This document shows positions 43,499 to 52,100 of a stretch of 64,000 nt of DNA, in pieces. Where the stretch lies: positions 2,294,001 to 2,358,000 of the forward strand of contig OY781965.2 of NCBI GenBank assembly GCA_963677395.2, written 5' to 3'. Each line of letters begins with the position of its first letter. The first letter of the stretch is position 1. This DNA is from G963667975 sp963677395. Lineage in GTDB: Bacteria > Bacteroidota > Bacteroidia > Bacteroidales > G963667975. The notes under the pieces were generated by a model. It saw only the letters and a list, made by a program, of their open reading frames with translations. It was not told where the DNA came from and searched no databases. A program made the position numbers and the translations under genes.

Positions 43499-45328
43499 AT
43501 GCTTCAGATACTTATCGACGATAAATATCCGCTGGATCTGCCTTCGGATATCAGCCTGGATATCATTCAGGAGAATCCTTTGTTCTTAGAAGAACGAATC
43601 CCTGCTCCCTATTCTTTGTCTTTCGAGATTCCGCCCACCTTAAATAACCTGCAGTACTTCGGCTATGCAAACCGGGTAACTTCCAGCTCTGTAAACAGGC
43701 GAAGAAAAGCCAGTGTAAAACACTTCGGGATCCTCATTGCCCGGGGAGAAGTGCTGCTGTTGGAATTTGACAAAAAGCTGAAGCTTCAGTTTAAAGGATC
43801 ACTGGAACATGAGAATGTCACTGCAAACCTGAATGAGCTGAACCTGGGAAGTTACAACTATGGAGAGTTTCCATACAATTATGAAGATCTGGACTATAAT
43901 AACCAGTGGGCAGATGTGTATATGCAGTCGGTAAAATCGGAAGCCTACAACGCTGCAAACTACGTTGTGGCTCCGGTTAAGATCAAAGGTACGGAATGGG
44001 AAGGTTCTCAGATGCAGGGAGGAGCACGTAATTTTCTAAAGCAATACATTAACTACTTTAATCCGGTTTTGAAAAACTTTTATGTCGGGAATCCAGCCCA
44101 TATTCACACGCCGGTTGTACCCTTTCCCTACGTTCACAAGATCATCACGGAAGGCTTTGGAAACCTGCTTTTGAATAACCCCTTTACCGGGGGAGACCTG
44201 GCAAAGCTGGTGGTGGTAAGCCAGAACCACAAGTACATGAGTTACCAGAACATTTACCAACCCTATTATCAGTATGTAAGCCCCGGCACTCCCGATCAGC
44301 TCGTGGAAGTGTTAATTCCGCTGGTTGACAACTACACGAGTTACTATAGCCCGGGTGCAGGCAGGTTCGTGATTGCACTTGAGATGATCGTGAAGTCCTT
44401 CATGCAGTCATACCCGTTTATCAGCCTGCTGAAGAACCTGCTCAAGATGTTTGGGCTGACCGCATACCCGGGAACAAAATACAGCCTGGAGTTTAATAAC
44501 GACATCTTCGACCGGTCAGTGGTGAAGGATCTTAACTCCAAGCTGGCCGGGGATATTCAAACAAGTTATCAGGATGGTAAAGATTTTGTTTTCAGTTATT
44601 CAGGTGCAGGTACTTCAAGTGATGATATACTGCTTCAAAAATCAAATATTATCGATGTTTACAACTATGCCAAAAGCGGGATGGTGACCGAGGCAGAGAT
44701 CCTGGATTTAAAATCCAATGCCATCTTTGAGACGAAAAAGACATTGAGAGGCTTAAACAACGAGGTGTTGGTAAAATCCACGGTAAAGCGCAGTGCACTT
44801 GCCACACAGGCAGATGGCAGTGACAAAGAGAAGTTTGAAATCAGCTCGGAAGTGTCACCGCTGGATATGAATATAGAGCAGTACTGGAGTGAAGACAGTA
44901 ATCCCAATGATGTGATTTCACAGAAACACTGGTATGTACCGGTGATTGAAAACAAAGAGGTGACGGCAACTCCTTCGGTGATGCTCTTTGGCGGGATTAC
45001 CAAAACACTGGATGATAACAACCATGAATATCCCTTTCTGACAGCGAATAACTACGATCATTTTGGCGTAAAACGGCTCAATACTTCATTATTGCCAGAT
45101 GGCCCGGACGGGCTTATCTCGAAGTACCACGGGAGATATAAAAGCTGGATGATGAAAGACAAACTGAAAATAAAGGGAAACTTCAGGTTAACGCCGCTTG
45201 AAGTTAAGAATCTGGATATTCGGGATAAAATATTGCTAAAGGGAAGGCTCTTTTACATTGAGAAAATGGAGTACTCTTTAATGCACAAGGGAATCAGCCT
45301 GATCGAGATGGATTTGATTGAAGTATAG
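43499..45328 (+). CDS. Baseplate/tail tip protein (609 aa)
   Basis: Starts 2 bp after the tape measure. A beta-rich protein with a characteristic opening (ILIDDKYPLDLPSDISLDI, then APYSLSFEIPPTLNNLQYFG) and repeated aromatic strands. It fits the distal tail or Tal-like baseplate protein that forms the tail tip; no family was confirmed. Ends in YSLMHKGISLIEMDLIEV. Confidence 0.7.
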   Translation: MLQILIDDKYPLDLPSDISLDIIQENPLFLEERIPAPYSLSFEIPPTLNNLQYFGYANRVTSSSVNRRRKASVKHFGILIARGEVLLLEFDKKLKLQFKGSLEHENVTANLNELNLGSYNYGEFPYNYEDLDYNNQWADVYMQSVKSEAYNAANYVVAPVKIKGTEWEGSQMQGGARNFLKQYINYFNPVLKNFYVGNPAHIHTPVVPFPYVHKIITEGFGNLLLNNPFTGGDLAKLVVVSQNHKYMSYQNIYQPYYQYVSPGTPDQLVEVLIPLVDNYTSYYSPGAGRFVIALEMIVKSFMQSYPFISLLKNLLKMFGLTAYPGTKYSLEFNNDIFDRSVVKDLNSKLAGDIQTSYQDGKDFVFSYSGAGTSSDDILLQKSNIIDVYNYAKSGMVTEAEILDLKSNAIFETKKTLRGLNNEVLVKSTVKRSALATQADGSDKEKFEISSEVSPLDMNIEQYWSEDSNPNDVISQKHWYVPVIENKEVTATPSVMLFGGITKTLDDNNHEYPFLTANNYDHFGVKRLNTSLLPDGPDGLISKYHGRYKSWMMKDKLKIKGNFRLTPLEVKNLDIRDKILLKGRLFYIEKMEYSLMHKGISLIEMDLIEV

Positions 45329-45389
45329 GGGTGTATTTGTCCTTTGGTGTGCTCAGCCCTAAAAATACTTTTACTCAAAATTTGAGACT

Positions 45390-45668
45390 ATGACCATCTT
45401 TTATGTTTTGTCGGCCGTTGCTTCATACCTGGGATTGGTAATTGTAATCTTCGGGAAAGTTTCTACTCATAATAAATCCGTGAATAAGAAATTCGAAACG
45501 GTAGCGATTGAGAATGCGGTGACGCAAACCAGAATTGAGACCATTGAAAAAGAAGTCGATAAGAAGGCAAACAAGGAGCTTGTGGAGCAGCAATTTACAA
45601 CGATCAACGATAGCCTCAAAGAAATCAAAGATTTACTCAAAAGTAAAAGGAGAGTTAACAATGATTAA
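45390..45668 (+). CDS. Small membrane protein, lysis module (92 aa)
   Basis: One N-terminal membrane helix (FYVLSAVASYLGLVIVIFG) followed by a coiled coil (TRIETIEKEVDKKANKELVE). Its position before the DUF5675 and holin-like genes suggests a lysis role (spanin- or holin-like). Overlaps the next gene by 8 bp. Confidence 0.6.
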   Translation: MTIFYVLSAVASYLGLVIVIFGKVSTHNKSVNKKFETVAIENAVTQTRIETIEKEVDKKANKELVEQQFTTINDSLKEIKDLLKSKRRVNND

Positions 45669-46086
45669 CGCACTGATGATCAGAATTGAATCAGGGGATC
45701 AGGGAACCTTTTCATTTTTTCTGTGTGAGGAGCTGGGCATCAAGGTTCAGTTTATCGAACTGCCGGATAGAAATAATAAAACCGGGATGAGTCGTATTCC
45801 TGCAGGAGAATATCTGTGTAGCCCGTTCTATTCCAAAAAGTTTGGCAAATGCTGGATTGTAAATAATGTACCCGGTCGTGCTGGAGTACTGATCCATTGC
45901 GGCAATTTCGCAGGGGACACCTTAAAGGGCTGGAAAACACATTCAAGGGGATGTCTTTTACCAGGATGGTACCGTGGATGGGCATCAAAACAGAAAGCGA
46001 TTCTGAACTCCCAGCGGGCAATGACTGAGTTAAGAACCAGAATAGGACGCAATTCATTTAAACTCAAAATTATAGAATTATGCTAG
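45661..46086 (+). CDS. DUF5675 family protein, probable lysis enzyme (141 aa)
   Basis: Starts at ATG 45661. Contains the family pattern LPDRNNKTGMSRIPAGEY, then VPGRAGVLIHCGNFAGDTLKG and SRGCLLPG. This family, found in phage lysis modules and other elements, resembles a compact papain- or L,D-transpeptidase-like peptidoglycan enzyme with Cys/His centre (C and H at IHCGN and RGCLLPG). It overlaps the holin-like gene by 7 bp. Confidence 0.75.
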   Translation: MINALMIRIESGDQGTFSFFLCEELGIKVQFIELPDRNNKTGMSRIPAGEYLCSPFYSKKFGKCWIVNNVPGRAGVLIHCGNFAGDTLKGWKTHSRGCLLPGWYRGWASKQKAILNSQRAMTELRTRIGRNSFKLKIIELC

Positions 46087-46676
46087 AAACAATCTTAGGT
46101 GTTGCCACAGGCTTTCTGGGCAATATCATCACAGGTTTTACAAACCTGAAAGCACAAAAAATTAAAAATGAACATGATCTCAAAATGAGGGATTATGATT
46201 TGAAAGAACGCGAGCAGGAAGCAAAACTTCAGATCGCCGTTCAAACGGCACAAACTGATCTGGAGATCGAGAAAGCGGAAGCAGCTGCATACGTTGAGAG
46301 TCTTAAAAATGCAAATGCAGACCTGCTGACAACCGAAAAGCTGGGGGTATTATCTGAAACAAAATCCGGATTTATCGGCAAGTTTTTAGCACTGTTGATG
46401 GGCTTGGTTGACACCTTCCGGTCGTTTATCCGTCCCGGTCTGACTGCTTACCTGGTTGCCCTGACAACGGTTTTAACTTATCAGGCTATCGAGATCCTTT
46501 CTGCCAAAGAACCTCTTTTAACTGCATTACAGGCTCAGGCATTATTTAGCCAGGTGTCGGATATAGTGATTTACTTAACTGTAAGTTGCGTAACATGGTG
46601 GTTTGGAGACCGCAGGACGGCCAAGTTTATCTACCGCTTAAATGATGGAAATTTTCAGGATAAAAAGACATATTAA
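46080..46676 (+). CDS. Holin-like membrane protein (198 aa)
   Basis: An N-terminal amphipathic/hydrophobic start (ILGVATGFLGNIITGF), a charged coiled coil (KMRDYDLKEREQEAKLQ) and two C-terminal membrane helices (LTAYLVALTTVLTYQAIEIL; VIYLTVSCVTWWFGD). The WWFGD(R)R ending is typical of Bacteroidota holin-type proteins. A terminator follows. Confidence 0.78.
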   Translation: MLETILGVATGFLGNIITGFTNLKAQKIKNEHDLKMRDYDLKEREQEAKLQIAVQTAQTDLEIEKAEAAAYVESLKNANADLLTTEKLGVLSETKSGFIGKFLALLMGLVDTFRSFIRPGLTAYLVALTTVLTYQAIEILSAKEPLLTALQAQALFSQVSDIVIYLTVSCVTWWFGDRRTAKFIYRLNDGNFQDKKTY

Positions 46677-46709
46677 GATCGGGTTTTCATGTTGCTGTTT
46701 TTTTGTTTC

Positions 46710-46736
46710 AAGGCACACTCATTACGAGTGTGCCTT
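46710..46736 (+). terminator. Terminator after the lysis genes
   Basis: The 11-bp stem AAGGCACACTC (46710-46720) and GAGTGTGCCTT (46726-46736), loop ATTAC, is followed by TTTGTCCTTTTG. Confidence 0.75.
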
Positions 46737-46788
46737 TGTCCTTTTGTAAAGGCAGTTTACGGTTTTGCTTTGTAGAAAATTCTTTAGG

Positions 46789-47958
46789 ATGTCATTCTCT
46801 ATCACTTCATCTATACCGGCATTAGCTTTAAGCAAAAGCATTCCTGCGCTGGTTTGCCAATGCACATCAGGTATTAATGTGTATCTGAAAAAAAACAACG
46901 TTCTGGTACTCTCTGAACTGTATTATCCGGATGCAAATGGCAATGTGTATATTGATTACTCAGAGGTAATTGACAGCCTGCTATGGGTGAGCATCCCGGA
47001 TGCAAACATCATGGAACAGCAGGATGCTGTTGCTTCTTTTACGATTATTTTGGATGACGCTCAGGATAACTTTATCGTTGCTTTTACGGCAGTGAAGGGA
47101 ATCCTCCCGGAAAACTATTTGGCTGCTACAGAGTTTCTGGATGCAAACTTTCTCACTTCACAGCCGCAGGCTCTGCTGGTCAAGTATTACGATCCCCAGT
47201 TCCTTAGCTATTATGCTAGCCAAAACGTTAAGCTGATGCTCGGGATCAAATCAAGTGCCGGTTACCGGTCGGTGGTTATGTCAAACGTTCAGGGCGGGTA
47301 TTTTTATTCCTTCAACGTTCAGTTCAACTACCTGCGGGCTACCTTTTGCCAGCCTCTTGAACGGCCGGTTTATTTCGATTTATGGATTATCAAAGCAAAC
47401 GCAACCGGGGACAGGTTAAGCTTTGTACAGCGTTATGTCCTGCAGAATGATTACGACTCTTTTGATGATCTCTATTTGTTTGAAAATCCCTTCAGCGGAA
47501 TTGATATTATCCGCTTTAACGGGCAGTCAGAAACCCGGGGAGATCATCAGGTCGAATCGGCTTTATTCTTAAAGTCATACCAGGAATATGATATTGAGAA
47601 AAAAACGGTTTACGCCAAAAGTACCGGTTATCTCAAAAATGATGCTTATACCAGCTGGGCAAAACAGTTTTTTGAAAGCATTTTTCGCTTTCACTATGTA
47701 AATTCTACTCCAAAAAGGATAATTGTCAGCAAATTCGAGGATAAAAGCATCCCCGGCCAGCTCAATGATTTTTCCTTCGAATATTATTACTCCGAGACGG
47801 ACAAAATCTATCTGGCCAAACGATCTGCAGAACCCCTTCCGGAAGACAGTATAGAGTTTACAGAAGCTCCGAAGAACCCGGATTTCTCCGATGCATTTAA
47901 TCATGATTTTAATTCAGATTTTCCTTCACAAGATAATTTAAACAACTATGGATTTTAG
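46789..47958 (+). CDS. Hypothetical tail/baseplate protein (389 aa)
   Basis: The ATG at 46789 is chosen over TTG 46765. A beta-rich protein with aromatic strands (ALLVKYYDPQFLSYYASQNV; SYQEYDIEKKTVYAKSTGYL) and an acidic/aromatic C-terminus that overlaps the fibre gene by 11 bp. Probably a fibre-associated or baseplate protein; no family was recognised. Confidence 0.65.
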   Translation: MSFSITSSIPALALSKSIPALVCQCTSGINVYLKKNNVLVLSELYYPDANGNVYIDYSEVIDSLLWVSIPDANIMEQQDAVASFTIILDDAQDNFIVAFTAVKGILPENYLAATEFLDANFLTSQPQALLVKYYDPQFLSYYASQNVKLMLGIKSSAGYRSVVMSNVQGGYFYSFNVQFNYLRATFCQPLERPVYFDLWIIKANATGDRLSFVQRYVLQNDYDSFDDLYLFENPFSGIDIIRFNGQSETRGDHQVESALFLKSYQEYDIEKKTVYAKSTGYLKNDAYTSWAKQFFESIFRFHYVNSTPKRIIVSKFEDKSIPGQLNDFSFEYYYSETDKIYLAKRSAEPLPEDSIEFTEAPKNPDFSDAFNHDFNSDFPSQDNLNNYGF

Positions 47959-50398
47959 CAGTGTTTACTCTTCCATTGCCTCGTATATCACCGATAACGG
48001 GCAAAAGGATATCGATGCGTTCAAGGTGCGACAGGTGCTTACCCTGATCGTGAACAGCATATCGGACAGCTTGTCTGAAGCAAATGACCTGGCAAATGAT
48101 TACACGGATTTAAAGGTTAGCCAGCTGCTCAGCAGTGCCCCCGGTACCCTGGATACGCTTCAGGAGCTTGCGGCGGCTTTGGGCAATGACCCTAACTTTG
48201 CTACCACGATCCTAAACATGATCTCGGGGAAGGTTGATAAAGTTGCCGGCAAAGGCTTATCCGAGAATGACTTTACAACCACTTTAAAGAATGATCTTGC
48301 TTTAGTCCGCTCACTGGTACATAGCGTTGATTCCCCAAATTCTTCACATCCGGCTCACAGCCTTGTCAATAATGACAATGACATCCTGATTGGAAGCAAA
48401 TTGGCAGGGAAGTGGGTACGTATATCCTTTGAGGAGTTTTACAATTTGATGTTTCAGTCCGTAAAGGTTCTGCATGATTTTGACGGGAATCAAAAACGGC
48501 TTCACAATATAGCAGATCCTCTCGCTAATTTTGATGCTGTAAACCTTCAGTCGGTGAATAACCTGATTAACCAGGCTATTTCGAATCTACTTGGTAGTGC
48601 ACCCGGTGCATTGGATACGCTTCAGGAACTTGCGGCGGCTTTGGGGAATGATCCCAATTTTGCTACAACTATGACCAATACCCTGGCTGGAAAGGTGGAA
48701 AAAATAGCCGGAAAGGGTTTGTCCGAAAATGACTTCACAACTGCTTATATAATACAGTTGACAGAAGCTTACCAGGTAAAGCACGCTCATAGTAATTACA
48801 ACGTGCTCGAGAGTATCACTTATGACAATCTTACCCGTTATGGGGAAGCAGCTGACAAAGCCCATGTTCACGTCAATAACGCTATTTTGGACCTGGTCAC
48901 GGCTGCTTTTACTGCAGAGTTAAAGCTTGCGTATGATGATGTAGTGAGCAGATTACAAGCAAAGCTTTTAGGCAGTGATATTCAGAACAGCCAGATTGCT
49001 CTTTCACATTTAACTGCAGCACTGCAGCAGCTGATCGGCTCGGGAAACAACATCACCAATTATGCGGATGCTGTGAGTATTGAGAGCTTTCTGGAAAACA
49101 GCATTAACAAACTCAGGGTAAAAGCTTTGGGGATTGATCCGTATTCTCACATTAACTGGAAGTGGGGCGGTGACCTGAAGGGGGTAATCATGGACGGTGT
49201 TACGGGTTACATCTCGAGTTCATTCAGTGGTTCGGTTACGTCATTTTGTTTTTGGATTTATCCCACCAAAAACAATGTGAGCTTTTTGAATTTTGGGACA
49301 AATCTCACCGTGGGAACAAGTGCAACGAATGTACTTACATTTGGAAGTGGGATTGTAGGTACAACAGTGTATGTAAACAATATACAAACAACCACCTTAC
49401 CCTTAAACAAATGGAGCTTTGTAGCCATTACAGCCACTCCCTTTGTTGCAACCTTGCTTGAGTATGGAAGGGGTACAAGCTATTTTGCCGGGAAGCTTTC
49501 GAATTTGTTTCTTTACAACCGTGCATTTGTAGCTGCTGATTACCCGGATTTATTCAATAATTACCGCTCTGATTACATTATCCCGCTGGTGGATGAAGGA
49601 GCGGGTAATAATGACCTGTTATCCGGCTGGAGTTTTTTAACCGGGTTTACCCTTGTTGGTGCTGCTTCAATCACCAATGCTACAACTTTACAGACTACCG
49701 GCAACGGGGGGATTTACAAAACCCTGCTGGAAAACGGGAAGAAATATACCATCAGGATTAAAGGATCAACCACAGCAACATATTTTACGGTAAATGATAA
49801 TGTTGCAGGCTTTGCATACTCAAACCAGTTAGTTGGAAATTTTGATGTAACGTTTTCCTTCACTTCAATTGGCACAGCGTTTTATCTGAGAAATCAGGGT
49901 GCCGGCACAACGATTATAGAGGTAATGACAATTAACTCCCTGGGATGTGTAATGTGCTTCAAGGGGGAAAACTTCGGGCATTATACGGTATTGGACTCAA
50001 ACAAAAACTCTGCACACGGGTTGATCAGCGGGGGCGTATCCCTGATTGAAAAGCCGATGATTCAAAAGTGTTGGAGTGGTAAGTTTACCACAAACATCGC
50101 AGCCGGAACAGCTAACAAGGATATGACAATCCCGACCGGTTATATGGTGGAAATGATTGTCTTGCGTAATACATTGTCTGCAGGTAATATCACGAATTTT
50201 CAGGCGGTTTTAAATCCGGCCAGTGACAACGTTACGCTGATAACCGGGAAGACAATTAATAACGGGAAAACGATGATTTTCCGGCAGCTTGCAGATTGCT
50301 CGGTGGATATGGTAAACGCAATGACTTTGAGGCTTAACGCTACCGGAAACGGCACCGGTGGAATTGATATTATGGTTTTACTTAGAAGAAAGGATTAA
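47948..50398 (+). CDS. Tail fibre / receptor-binding protein (816 aa)
   Basis: Residues 60-112 and 213-265 are near-copies of one unit (SAPGTLDTLQELAAALGNDP, then KGLSENDFTT), the trimeric shaft-like repeat found in phage fibres. Residues about 420-545 look like a LamG/concanavalin A-like domain (VTSFCFWIYPTKNNVSFLNF; KWSFVAITATPF; GKLSNLFLYNRAF), suiting glycan binding. The rest is beta-rich C-terminus. It is the likely host-range determinant. Confidence 0.82.
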   Translation: MDFSSVYSSIASYITDNGQKDIDAFKVRQVLTLIVNSISDSLSEANDLANDYTDLKVSQLLSSAPGTLDTLQELAAALGNDPNFATTILNMISGKVDKVAGKGLSENDFTTTLKNDLALVRSLVHSVDSPNSSHPAHSLVNNDNDILIGSKLAGKWVRISFEEFYNLMFQSVKVLHDFDGNQKRLHNIADPLANFDAVNLQSVNNLINQAISNLLGSAPGALDTLQELAAALGNDPNFATTMTNTLAGKVEKIAGKGLSENDFTTAYIIQLTEAYQVKHAHSNYNVLESITYDNLTRYGEAADKAHVHVNNAILDLVTAAFTAELKLAYDDVVSRLQAKLLGSDIQNSQIALSHLTAALQQLIGSGNNITNYADAVSIESFLENSINKLRVKALGIDPYSHINWKWGGDLKGVIMDGVTGYISSSFSGSVTSFCFWIYPTKNNVSFLNFGTNLTVGTSATNVLTFGSGIVGTTVYVNNIQTTTLPLNKWSFVAITATPFVATLLEYGRGTSYFAGKLSNLFLYNRAFVAADYPDLFNNYRSDYIIPLVDEGAGNNDLLSGWSFLTGFTLVGAASITNATTLQTTGNGGIYKTLLENGKKYTIRIKGSTTATYFTVNDNVAGFAYSNQLVGNFDVTFSFTSIGTAFYLRNQGAGTTIIEVMTINSLGCVMCFKGENFGHYTVLDSNKNSAHGLISGGVSLIEKPMIQKCWSGKFTTNIAAGTANKDMTIPTGYMVEMIVLRNTLSAGNITNFQAVLNPASDNVTLITGKTINNGKTMIFRQLADCSVDMVNAMTLRLNATGNGTGGIDIMVLLRRKD

Positions 50399-50400
50399 CA

Positions 50401-50595
50401 ATGGAAAAGACAGTACAATTCGATGGCTATAATATGGCCAGTGTAAAAAAAATAAACCCGGATGGTTCGGTAACCTGTGACCTGAAAACAACGCTGAACG
50501 GGGTTGTCATAAAAGAAGATCGTGACATTAGTTTTGATTATGGCCATTGGCCGTTTGATCTGACTCCGGAGGAAATTAGTGAATTGGGTAATTAA
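50401..50595 (+). CDS. Small hypothetical protein after the fibre gene (64 aa)
   Basis: Starts 2 bp after the fibre stop and is followed by a terminator. A compact beta-rich protein (VTCDLKTTLNGVVIKEDRD), perhaps a fibre chaperone or adhesion accessory. No family was recognised. Confidence 0.6.
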   Translation: MEKTVQFDGYNMASVKKINPDGSVTCDLKTTLNGVVIKEDRDISFDYGHWPFDLTPEEISELGN

Positions 50596-50601
50596 TCAAA
50601 A

Positions 50602-50632
50602 AAAAAGGCATCTCGTAGTGAGATGCCTTTTT
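50602..50632 (+). terminator. Terminator of the fibre operon
   Basis: AAAAAGGCATCTC (50602-50614) pairs with GAGATGCCTTTTT (50620-50632) around loop GTAGT; the 3' arm itself ends in T residues. Confidence 0.85.
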
Positions 50633-50702
50633 GCTATTCGAAAACTATTTTTTTTGTTGTATCATTACACCCAAATTTGCACCCAGAAAAATAAGTTAAA
50701 AA

Positions 50703-50791
50703 TGATACTTTGTGATATTGTATGATTATGAAACTACATGCTATATACTTGATTTGTCGTAATTTGATATTTTATGATACTGTATGAATAT
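50703..50791. repeat. Imperfect 27-bp direct repeats near attR
   Basis: Copies at 50703-50729 and 50765-50791 (TGATAC/TTTTGTGATAT... type) agree at 23 of 27 positions, 62 bp apart, and lie inside the phage right end. Candidate arm-type integrase sites. Confidence 0.55.
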
Positions 50792-50804
50792 AAAGGTTTT
50801 AGTA

Positions 50805-50817
50805 CCTCTCTCTCCGC
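50805..50817 (+). repeat. attR core
   Basis: Exact copy of CCTCTCTCTCCGC from the tRNA 3' end (506-518). Confidence 0.88.
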
Positions 50818-50820
50818 TGG

Positions 50821-50853
50821 AAAAAGAGGTTGTCAATTCGATAACCTCTTTTT
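50821..50853 (+). terminator. Displaced tRNA-Ser terminator
   Basis: The 11-bp stem AAAAAGAGGTT (50821-50831) and AACCTCTTTTT (50843-50853) starts 4 bp after attR. In an unintegrated chromosome it would follow the tRNA directly; the prophage has separated them by 50 kb. Confidence 0.8.
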
Positions 50854-51002
50854 ATTTTTCTGAAAGAAATTGATGAGAGCAATATATTAAGATTTTCTAA
50901 AAGCGTCTAATTTAACTTTGGTATGAAACTTGTTTTGTTAGTTCCGAAAAAATGTATATCCTTGTAAACGGATTAATTAACCCTAACAAAACTTATTTGA
51001 AT

Positions 51003-52028
51003 ATGAAAAAGATTTGCCTGTTTTTAGTATTTCTGATGGCTGGGTTTGTAAGCTTTAGCCAAAATTCAACACTTGTGATTTTTACAGAACAAGGTGAACC
51101 CTTTTATGTGGTTATCAATGGAGTAAAACAAAATAGTGATGCCCGCTCTAATGTAAAAATCAGTGATTTGAAAGGTACTTATTTAAAAGCGAAAATTATC
51201 TTCAAAAACACATCTCTGGGTCAGCTCGATAAAACCATGATGTATAATCCAGGAATGGAAACAACTTATTGTATTCGGAAAAATAATAAGAACAAATGGG
51301 TTATTCGTTGGCAAAGTGAAGTTCCTGTTGAAAGTTCAGTAACAACAACAACTACCACAACAACTCAAACTATACCGACAACCACAAATACAACTACTCA
51401 ATCTGCAACCACTTTTCAATCGCAACCTGTTACCGATACAAAAACGATTACTACTACTCAGCAATCAACCACTACAAATGCTGGTAATAATGGAAATGTT
51501 GGAATTAATGTAACCGATCCTGTTACAGGGGTTCAAATAAATATGAATTTACCTACATCCGTTAATCTGAACGGAGCAGGAGTCCAGGGACAGGTTACTA
51601 CAACCGGAACCACTACCACCACAACCACTACCACACAAAATAGTGGAACTACCATCCAACCGGGAACTGCACCTGTGGTAACTACCACTCAGCCTGCAGT
51701 ATATTTGCCTGGTTATGACGGTAAATGTGGTTGTCCAAAACCTGTAACTCAGGATCGATTTAATTCAATGAAATCATCAATTGCAGCAAAAGACTTTGAA
51801 GCAACACGAATTACAATGGCAAAACAAATTGTAGGGAGCAACTGTTTTCTTGCTTCTCAAGTAAAGGAGTTATTGAAAGTATTTGATTTTGAAGCATCAA
51901 AACTTGAAATGGCTAAATATTGTTATAAACATACATACGATCAGGGAAATTATTATCAGATAAATGATGTGTTTGATTTTGAGGCATCTACAGATGAGTT
52001 AACCCGTTTTGTAGAAACCGCAAAATAA
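51003..52028 (+). CDS. Secreted DUF4476 protein with Thr-rich linker (341 aa)
   Basis: Starts at ATG 51003 with a signal peptide (FLVFLMAGFVSFSQ). The middle is threonine/glutamine rich (TTTTTTTQ-type runs), and the last about 95 residues are a DUF4476 domain with repeated KDFEATRITMAKQIV / FDFEASKLEMAKYCYKH units. An in-frame start at 50952 would delay the signal peptide. A host exported protein of unknown function. Confidence 0.82.
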   Translation: MKKICLFLVFLMAGFVSFSQNSTLVIFTEQGEPFYVVINGVKQNSDARSNVKISDLKGTYLKAKIIFKNTSLGQLDKTMMYNPGMETTYCIRKNNKNKWVIRWQSEVPVESSVTTTTTTTTQTIPTTTNTTTQSATTFQSQPVTDTKTITTTQQSTTTNAGNNGNVGINVTDPVTGVQINMNLPTSVNLNGAGVQGQVTTTGTTTTTTTTTQNSGTTIQPGTAPVVTTTQPAVYLPGYDGKCGCPKPVTQDRFNSMKSSIAAKDFEATRITMAKQIVGSNCFLASQVKELLKVFDFEASKLEMAKYCYKHTYDQGNYYQINDVFDFEASTDELTRFVETAK

Positions 52029-52045
52029 ATTCACCACTTTTGCTG

Positions 52046-52087
52046 AAAAAGGGCTTTCTTGTAGTAATTTTAAGGAAGCCTTTTTTA
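52046..52087 (+). terminator. Terminator after the DUF4476 gene
   Basis: A hairpin with AAAAAGGGCTTTCTT against AAGGAAGCCTTTTTT (one bulge and a G-T pair) ending in T residues, 13 bp before the next ATG. Confidence 0.6.
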
Positions 52088-52100
52088 ATGCCTTACAACT

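Larger units (their letters stand above)
506..50817. mobile_element. Integrated temperate tailed prophage, about 50.3 kb
   Basis: The boundaries are a 13-bp direct repeat of the tRNA-Ser 3' end, CCTCTCTCTCCGC, at 506-518 (attL side) and 50805-50817 (attR side). The integrase gene lies just inside the left end. Inside are a repressor, replication genes, protease, capsid, terminase, portal, tape measure, baseplate, holin and fibre genes. Host-type genes resume right of 50818. The large tape measure gene and separate tail-tube and fibre candidates suggest a long, non-contractile tail (siphovirus-like); no sheath gene was recognised. All essential modules look intact, so it may be inducible. Confidence 0.93.
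50596..51002. other. Non-coding right end of the prophage and host border
   Basis: Contains a terminator (50602-50632), the ACACCC pair (50666-50684), the 27-bp imperfect direct repeats (50703-50729 and 50765-50791), attR and the displaced tRNA terminator, then host DNA leading to the 51003 gene. The palindrome-rich repeats here are likely integrase or excisionase arm sites. Confidence 0.6.

Noticed and set aside
506..50817. Conjugative element rather than a phage
   Set aside because: Capsid, terminase, portal, tape measure and lysis genes are present and no conjugation genes; only the ArdC/RadC pair hints at one.
50952..51002. Upstream start of the DUF4476 gene
   Set aside because: It would place 17 residues before the signal peptide; ATG 51003 starts directly with a proper signal sequence.
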